Below are positions 1-3,101 of a stretch of DNA of 6,471 nucleotides, in pieces (the stretch's first letter is position 1; every line of letters starts with the position of its first letter). Below the pieces are notes generated by a model that was given only the letters and a program-made list of their open reading frames with translations, made no database searches and had not been told where the DNA came from. The translations under genes and the position numbers were made by a program. Source of the stretch: Methanobacteriota archaeon (GTDB lineage: Archaea; Altiarchaeota; Altiarchaeia; IMC4; QMZM01). The stretch lies in assembly GCA_021731385.1 (NCBI GenBank), contig JAKFXM010000034.1, forward strand, positions 1 to 6,471. The letters run 5' to 3'.

Positions 1-285
1 AGAGAATGATTCAATACTAGGTATATCGCCTTCATAGTCCTCTACTATTGGAGTGCCTTCTACCATGGCTTTTTTTGGAAAGTTTTTGGTAACAAGGTTT
101 ATGAACTTCTCTACCTTTTCTTTATCAGCACCTAGAAGAACCTCAACTACTTCTTTTTCATCTTCATATAGATTCCAGGCCCCGATATTTGGAATTACCA
201 AAGCCTCTGCCTTCTCAAGTAGATATAGCCTGTAACCTACATCATGCACCTTGCCTTTGATTATTATCTTCTTCTTAATGGTCAT
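1..285 (-). CDS. Acylphosphatase-family protein (3' end runs off the window)
   Basis: Acylphosphatases are small cytosolic enzymes that hydrolyse the carboxyl-phosphate bond of acyl phosphates. The frame starts at an ATG on the minus strand and is open to the window edge for 95 codons, about the full family length. The signature GKVHDVGYR (residues 11-19) matches the family pattern GxVQGVGFR and keeps the phosphate-binding Arg19. AWNL (36-39) keeps the catalytic Asn38. After it come the usual acidic turn, a beta strand and a helix (EKVEKFINLV, 58-66 region). His14 and Asp15 replace the usual Gln-Gly, so the loop is somewhat divergent. The start lies only 3 bases after the stop of the upstream small gene, which suggests co-transcription and coupling. 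The family assignment is strong; the physiological substrate is unknown. Confidence 0.85.
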   Translation of the reverse strand, partial: MTIKKKIIIKGKVHDVGYRLYLLEKAEALVIPNIGAWNLYEDEKEVVEVLLGADKEKVEKFINLVTKNFPKKAMVEGTPIVEDYEGDIPSIESFS

Positions 286-288
286 CTT

Positions 289-510
289 TTAATACCCCGT
301 CCCCCATGAAGACGGATTTCCTGATGAATTCTGGGCTGTCCAGAGGACATTGCTACTGGTGGAATTCCTGTAGTAGTAATTGCCTGCGGTGATTCTGCTT
401 TGTCCTAGGTTGTATCTCTGGTAGATTTCTTCTGCTGTAACCTTGTCGATTATAGGGTTGAATTTTGGTTTATCTTCGTCTCCGTTCATTACAATTCGCC
501 TCCGTGCCAT
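289..510 (-). CDS. Small protein made of a LamG-protein C-terminal tail
   Basis: I do not recognise a stand-alone family. The middle contains TAEEIYQRYN, which resembles the last helix of LamG domains (compare ALTEDEIRVEYINGR elsewhere in the window). The C-terminus SGNPSSWGTGY is identical to that of the remnant at 1543-1671, and the DNA is identical over 36 bases. It is therefore probably a truncated, duplicated end of the LamG protein. The ATG used here overlaps the stop of the upstream 51-residue gene (TGATG). A second ATG at 489 has a better Shine-Dalgarno (GGAGG, 9 bases upstream) and would give 66 residues. There is no signal peptide. It may still be translated because it is coupled on both sides, but it could equally be a decaying fragment. 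Confidence 0.5.
   Translation of the reverse strand: MARRRIVMNGDEDKPKFNPIIDKVTAEEIYQRYNLGQSRITAGNYYYRNSTSSNVLWTAQNSSGNPSSWGTGY
291..326. repeat. 36-bp direct repeat, copy 1
   Basis: These bases are identical to 1545-1580, in the same orientation. On the minus strand they encode the tail SGNPSSWGTGY and end at the first base of the stop codon (TAA here, TGA in the other copy). Identity ends at the stop codon on one side. The two copies bracket the PIN toxin, the hairpin array and the 51-residue gene. Confidence 0.9.
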
Positions 511-665
511 CAATAGGCATGTCCCTTTGACATAATAGCTCTTATGACATGCAACTCATACAAAACCTCATCTCTTGGGAATTCCTGTCTAACTTCTCTC
601 TTTATTTTAGCTATTTGCTCCCGGGATAACCCATATTCCTTCGCGGCTTTTTTTATGTCAAACAT
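510..665 (-). CDS. 51-residue helical protein, possible antitoxin
   Basis: This gene is too short for many gene finders but has a strong start: GGAGG (675-679) lies 9 bases before the ATG. The product has an N-terminal DIKKAAKEYGLSREQIAKI, which resembles a short helix-turn-helix-like or coiled segment, then EFPRDEVLYELHVIRAIMSK, a charged amphipathic helix. Small helical proteins of this sort are often partners of PIN-domain toxins. The nearest gene upstream on the strand is the PIN toxin at 1046-1495, separated from it by the hairpin array. The stop overlaps the next ATG (TGATG). The antitoxin role is inferred from size, composition and position only; no diagnostic DNA-binding motif is visible. 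Coding status is well supported by the ribosome binding site and the coupling. Confidence 0.6.
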   Translation of the reverse strand: MFDIKKAAKEYGLSREQIAKIKREVRQEFPRDEVLYELHVIRAIMSKGHAY

Positions 666-674
666 TTTTTATTA

Positions 675-679
675 CCTCC
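675..679 (-). promoter_or_regulatory. Shine-Dalgarno site of the 51-residue gene
   Basis: The minus strand reads AAGGAGGT followed by an A-rich spacer of 9 bases and then ATG at 665. This decides the start of a gene that is otherwise below usual length cut-offs. Confidence 0.75.
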
Positions 680-707
680 TTATACGAAACTCTAATATGA
701 TTTTGCT

Positions 708-1016
708 TTGCAGATTCATATTATTCGAAAGCAAAGCTTTCGAAGCTATGAATCTGCAACCTGAAAAATTTCCAATCTGAAAATTGCCATAGGCAATTTT
801 GAGAAATTATACGAAATTCCAAAGGAATTTCGTAGCTATGATTTTCCAGAGGAGAATCATATTAAAATCCGTAGGATTTTAATTAGGAAATTTTTGGGCC
901 CGAAAAACTGCATAGCAGTTTTTGGGCCCAATTGGGCAGAGCCCAATTCGGGCCCATTGAGCCTAACCCGAAATTCCGAAGGAATTTGGGCCCAATTAGC
1001 GACAAAGTCGCTAATT
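708..1016. repeat. Array of nine short-loop hairpins with different stems
   Basis: This stretch of about 380 bases (666-1045) holds no gene I can support. Nine inverted repeats follow one another, each with 7-10 bp arms and exactly 3 loop bases: 724-744 (nested in a larger 13-bp stem 708-720/747-759), 780-800, 811-833, 838-860 (one mismatch), 861-883, 903-923, 930-948, 971-987 and 994-1016. Stem sequences differ, but every loop is closed by C..G and the plus-strand loops are purine-rich (AAA, ATA, AAA, AGA, GTA, ATA, AGA, GAA, AAA). From about 890 the hairpins are separated by GGGCCC palindromes at 896, 924, 950 and 988. The repeats do not share a sequence, so this is not a CRISPR or an ordinary dispersed repeat. 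Function is unknown. Confidence 0.9.
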
Positions 1017-1045
1017 CGGGGGGCTCAATCGGGAGCAAATTCATA

Positions 1046-1495
1046 TTATAGTTCTGGTGGTGCGATTATCTCTATCGTTTTGTATCCATTTTGAAGATTA
1101 ATTATGTTCACCATCTGCTTGGTCTTCACCTTTACCATATGTCTGAAATTCCAACTAACCAAAAAGTCCATCTGGTTAACTGTTGCTATTGCTATATGGT
1201 AGGCGTCTGCCTCAATTTTTTCAGGTATGATCTTATTTTTTATGTACTCCCTCCCCAATTTTTTCGCCTCGTCTGAAAGCTTTAGCGTTTTGCAGTTTTC
1301 AACCAACTTCAACAATCTTTGTTTAAGTTGTTCATCATTCACTTTTTCCAATTCTTTCATTACCAAATCTGAGATATATACATTAAAGTCTCCAAGTTTG
1401 TTCCAGAATTCCTTGGTCATTTCCTGCCGTTCTGGCTGCCTTTCATCATAGAACACCGATGGAACAGATGTATCCAGATATACTTTTTGTTTCAT
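1046..1495 (-). CDS. PIN-domain ribonuclease toxin, VapC-like
   Basis: PIN-domain toxins are Mg-dependent ribonucleases that cut tRNA or rRNA and are held inactive by a partner antitoxin. The 149-residue product opens with KVYLDTSVPSVFYDERQPER, which carries the first metal-binding Asp8. It continues with YISDLVMKELE (Glu48 or Glu50), then EADAYHIAIAT (Asp97), and ends the core with FLVSWNFRHM, the usual final strand with Asn116. Together these form the PIN acidic constellation. The length fits the family. The start ATG follows the LamG remnant by about 50 bases and has only a weak ribosome binding site. No conventional antitoxin gene is adjacent upstream; the 51-residue gene at 510-665 is the best candidate, lying beyond the hairpin array. 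The fold is confident; target and partner are not known. Confidence 0.85.
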   Translation of the reverse strand: MKQKVYLDTSVPSVFYDERQPERQEMTKEFWNKLGDFNVYISDLVMKELEKVNDEQLKQRLLKLVENCKTLKLSDEAKKLGREYIKNKIIPEKIEADAYHIAIATVNQMDFLVSWNFRHMVKVKTKQMVNIINLQNGYKTIEIIAPPEL

Positions 1496-1542
1496 ACTTA
1501 TTTTTGAATTTCCTTAAGTGAAATCCTAATGAATTCTCTTTC

Positions 1543-1671
1543 TCAATACCCCGTCCCCCATGAAGACGGATTTCCTGATGTTGTGTTGATATTTCCTGTC
1601 GTGCCTGAGAAATTATAGGAATCTTTCTCATAAGTTACGGTTCCATATTCCCAAGTATTTGTTTTGGGATT
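1543..1671 (-). pseudogene. LamG-protein C-terminal remnant
   Basis: The minus-strand frame is open from an in-frame TAA (1672-1674) to a TGA (1543-1545). It encodes a Ser/Thr/Asn/Gly-rich piece containing TWEYGTVTYEKDSYNFSGTT and the tail SGNPSSWGTGY. That tail recurs in the gene at 289-510, so it is a conserved end of this protein family. It has no start codon or upstream domain of its own. It appears to be the 3' end of the LamG gene, separated from the LamG start at 2028-2228 by the plus-strand membrane-protein cassette. The exact break point cannot be fixed from the sequence. Confidence 0.6.
1545..1580. repeat. 36-bp direct repeat, copy 2
   Basis: These bases are identical to 291-326. 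They encode the same C-terminal tail on the minus strand and are followed at once by a stop codon. The interval between the copies (about 1.2 kb) carries the PIN toxin, hairpin array and 51-residue gene, which suggests duplication or insertion by recombination. Confidence 0.9.
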
Positions 1672-1674
1672 TTA

Positions 1675-1682
1675 TTTAAATA
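1675..1682 (+). promoter_or_regulatory. Archaeal TATA box, leaderless promoter
   Basis: TTTAAATA is centred about 26 bases before the ATG at 1705. This is the normal archaeal TATA-to-start distance, so the predicted mRNA begins at or next to the start codon. The same box occurs at 2431-2438 and 3426-3433 upstream of two TA operons. Confidence 0.65.
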
Positions 1683-1704
1683 CTCATTTTCAGAATAATT
1701 ATCT

Positions 1705-1872
1705 ATGGTATCAAAAGAGGATAAATCGGTTTTAATTGGTGTGTTGGTTGTAGTAGTTATTACACTATTGTTAAACCTATCACTTGGATTCAAACTTGAG
1801 TTTAGCGCGCTAATAGGCGTGATTACAGGCATAATTGCAGGATTTGTAGCAGATAAAATCCAGGGTGGTTGA
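1705..1872 (+). CDS. 55-residue membrane protein with two transmembrane segments
   Basis: I do not recognise a family with certainty. The peptide starts MVSKEDKSV and then has a strongly hydrophobic stretch, LIGVLVVVVITLLLNLSLGF (residues 10-29). A second one follows a short linker with Glu32: ALIGVITGIIAGFVADKI (35-52). The second segment is Gly-rich in the manner of small archaeal membrane proteins (DUF5518-like, a loose resemblance). The protein ends DKIQGG. It has its own archaeal TATA box and would be leaderless. Its stop TGA is followed directly by the ATG of the next small gene. The cassette runs opposite to the LamG gene, whose 5' and 3' parts lie on either side. A small pore-forming toxin or a remnant of a larger membrane protein are both possible. 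Confidence 0.6.
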   Translation: MVSKEDKSVLIGVLVVVVITLLLNLSLGFKLEFSALIGVITGIIAGFVADKIQGG

Positions 1873-2019
1873 ATGAACGAAAGAATATTAAGGGCATTGG
1901 AGATAATCGGCTGGGGTTTGATCACTGTCGGTATTCGGGTCATTAATATTAAACGACAAACTGCTCGCATTCCCAGCATCAACATAATCATTTTGAAGTC
2001 GCAGACTTCAAAAGCTTGA
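1873..2019 (+). CDS. 48-residue small hydrophobic/amphipathic protein
   Basis: The ATG follows the stop of the 55-residue membrane protein without a gap. The N-terminal half, ILRALEIIGWGLITVGIRVI, could form one membrane helix or an amphipathic helix; the second half is basic (KRQTARIPS) and ends LKSQTSKA. The last ten or so codons are supplied by one arm-loop-arm of the hairpin at 1991-2013, so the natural C-terminus may have been altered by that hairpin. No family is recognised. Coding support is the tight spacing to the upstream gene and the shared promoter; there is no independent ribosome binding site beyond possible translational coupling. Confidence 0.4.
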   Translation: MNERILRALEIIGWGLITVGIRVINIKRQTARIPSINIIILKSQTSKA

Positions 2020-2040
2020 AACCTATGTCATGAGGTTTCA
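1991..2040. repeat. Two adjacent hairpins at the LamG break
   Basis: The first inverted repeat has perfect 10-bp arms (1991-2000 and 2004-2013) around the loop GCA, the same C-NNN-G geometry as the array at 708-1016. The second has 8-bp arms (2017-2024 and 2033-2040) with an 8-base loop. They lie exactly where the LamG reading frame stops (2028) and the small-protein cassette ends. Confidence 0.75.
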
Positions 2041-3101
2041 TGATCCGCCCCGTCAAAAGACAACGCATTCCCAAACTTCCCAGCCACCAATTTCCCGGCA
2101 ATCGCATCCCCGCCTGTTATTAATTGCCCGTTATTTCCATATCTTGAGGAATCCAGCGTATGGTTTGAAGAGTTTACGGAATTAAGTTTCCAATAGCCCA
2201 CAAGGGAGGTTTCATTTACCTCGTTGGAATTTCCAGACCATACCGGAGTTCCGCCCCTCTCAACCAGGATTATGTCATTCTCAACATCAACATCATAGAT
2301 TTTTCCTGAGTATGGAACCTTCCGGACGGATTGAACTATTACCGGCTTTTTGTCCTTGTCTAAAAAGACCAATTGCCTGTCTTCCGTAAGATTTTCATAG
2401 ACATCGGAGATCTTCATCAGGGAGAAGGTATTTAAATAGTTCCGGCTGTTATTATTATTAGAGGTGATTGAGATGCCTGAGTTGTTGATGAAAGAGAAAC
2501 TATCTTTGGACTCTGATGCTATCGTCCAGTCTGTCATAAGATTGATGAAGCGTGATATATTTGAAAGGTACAAACAAACTGGTGAGATAACTGATGAAGA
2601 CTGGGAGTTCTGCGAGAAAATTGACTGGCATCCGGTAGATGAATTGCCCCTGAGGGGGGAGTTTATTGAAGATTTAAAGAAAGCGAAGAACGAACCATCC
2701 ATAAGACTGAAATCAATTTCAGACATCTTTGAGTGATTTACATGTACGACTGGGAGATTAAGCCTGTCTGCCGGGAGGCAATCAATAAAGCCTGCAAAAA
2801 GAATCCTGTTCTCAGAAAGGTTCTTGACAATAAGATGAATGAGATCCTCCTGAACCCCACTCGTTACAAACCCTTGAGATACGACCTTGCAGGAGAAAGG
2901 AGGGTTCATATTCTCAAAAGCTTTGTCCTGATCTTTGAGATCGACCATAATGAAAGAAGAGTGGTTTTTCTGAGATTCAGGCATCATGATCAAGCCTACT
3001 AAACCATCCTGCAATTTGTTTTCTTCCTGGACACTCGCATAAACCCTATGCTCTGGTGAGACTACCAGGGAAGAATTATCCTTTAAGGTAATCTCGAACA
3101 T
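2028..3101 (-). CDS. Hint/intein block B, antisense-TA insert, blocks F/G and LamG start (fragment of a larger frameshifted gene)
   Basis: This 357-codon frame begins inside a gene; the ATG is internal. Residues 1-20 are Hint block B, with VVSPEHRVY and its His18 (codon 3048-3050). Residues 34-210 are simply the complement of the TA-1 operon and look like shadow peptide (Ser/Leu/Asn-rich). From about residue 226 the Hint fold resumes with FSLMKISDVYENL and FLDKDKKPV, then block F (GKIYDVDV) and block G, which ends VWSGN at Asn291 followed by Ser292. The expected chemistry is protein splicing or cleavage at that Asn-Ser bond; the penultimate residue is Gly, not the usual His. Residues 298-357 begin a LamG domain (SLVGYWKLNS, FGNALSFDGADH) that breaks off at a stop next to hairpins. 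The partner block A lies upstream in another frame, so expression as one protein needs a frame correction. Confidence 0.6.
   Translation of the reverse strand: MFEITLKDNSSLVVSPEHRVYASVQEENKLQDGLVGLIMMPESQKNHSSFIMVDLKDQDKAFENMNPPFSCKVVSQGFVTSGVQEDLIHLIVKNLSENRILFAGFIDCLPADRLNLPVVHVNHSKMSEIDFSLMDGSFFAFFKSSINSPLRGNSSTGCQSIFSQNSQSSSVISPVCLYLSNISRFINLMTDWTIASESKDSFSFINNSGISITSNNNNSRNYLNTFSLMKISDVYENLTEDRQLVFLDKDKKPVIVQSVRKVPYSGKIYDVDVENDIILVERGGTPVWSGNSNEVNETSLVGYWKLNSVNSSNHTLDSSRYGNNGQLITGGDAIAGKLVAGKFGNALSFDGADHETS
2431..2438 (+). promoter_or_regulatory. Archaeal TATA box of TA-1
   Basis: TTTAAATA is centred about 26 bases upstream of 2461, where GAGGTGA (2461-2467) provides the ribosome binding site for the ATG at 2473. 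The box lies in the Hint coding region, where its complement reads TyrLeuAsn just before the FSLMKI segment. Confidence 0.6.
2473..2736 (+). CDS. RelB-like antitoxin of TA-1
   Basis: The product (87 residues) is the predicted partner of the RelE-like toxin that follows. Its middle and end match the other two antitoxins in the window: KRDIFERYKQTGEITDEDWE, then WHPVDELPLRGEFIEDLKKA, then a C-terminal tail IRLKSISDIFE of the kind that wraps the toxin. The N-terminus lacks the ribbon-helix-helix signature (VSVTLSLPDRF) seen in TA-2 and TA-3, and the separate short RHH gene is absent too. Autoregulation by DNA binding may therefore be lost or changed. ATG 2473 is chosen over GTG 2464 because GAGGTGA lies 5 bases upstream. 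The antitoxin assignment rests on homology to TA-2/TA-3 and operon position. Confidence 0.75.
   Translation: MPELLMKEKLSLDSDAIVQSVIRLMKRDIFERYKQTGEITDEDWEFCEKIDWHPVDELPLRGEFIEDLKKAKNEPSIRLKSISDIFE
2733..3002 (+). CDS. RelE-like mRNA-interferase toxin of TA-1
   Basis: RelE-superfamily toxins cut mRNA, usually in the ribosomal A site. The product (89 residues from GTG; 86 from ATG 2742) has the family pattern: an N-terminal helical pair (CREAINKACKKNPVLRKVLD), the strand motif YKPLRYDLAGERRVHILKSF, then VLIFEIDHNERRVVFLRFR and the terminal HHDQAY, where basic and His residues form the RNA site. It resembles the TA-2 toxin closely and the TA-3 toxin less so. The GTG start overlaps the antitoxin stop (GTGA), parallel to the ATGA overlaps in the other operons; the ATG start aligns slightly better with the N-termini of the relatives. 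It runs antisense to the Hint gene and ends about 45 bases from the block B His codon. Confidence 0.85.
   Translation: MIYMYDWEIKPVCREAINKACKKNPVLRKVLDNKMNEILLNPTRYKPLRYDLAGERRVHILKSFVLIFEIDHNERRVVFLRFRHHDQAY

Noticed and set aside
544..780. Plus-strand 78-codon frame
   Set aside because: It is the complement of the 51-residue gene with a good ribosome binding site and runs on into the hairpin array; it has no recognisable domain and a Cys/Ser/Phe-rich shadow composition.
708..1016. CRISPR array
   Set aside because: There is no constant repeat with variable spacers; the constant element is only shape plus GGGCCC, and unit lengths are irregular.
708..1016. Row of intrinsic terminators
   Set aside because: Nine in succession without consistent T-tracts after the stems; archaeal termination usually relies on T-rich runs without hairpins.
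894..1094. Plus-strand 66-codon frame through the GC-rich hairpins
   Set aside because: Its peptide is made of hairpin arms and GGGCCC spacers and ends inside the PIN gene; no ribosome binding site or domain.
1635..1991. Minus-strand 118-codon frame
   Set aside because: It is the complement of the two small membrane genes, which have the promoter. It does not match the register of the LamG tail. Its openness is nevertheless similar to that seen over the TA operons.
2464..2736. GTG 2464 as the TA-1 antitoxin start
   Set aside because: It lies inside the GAGGTGA ribosome binding site that serves the ATG at 2473.
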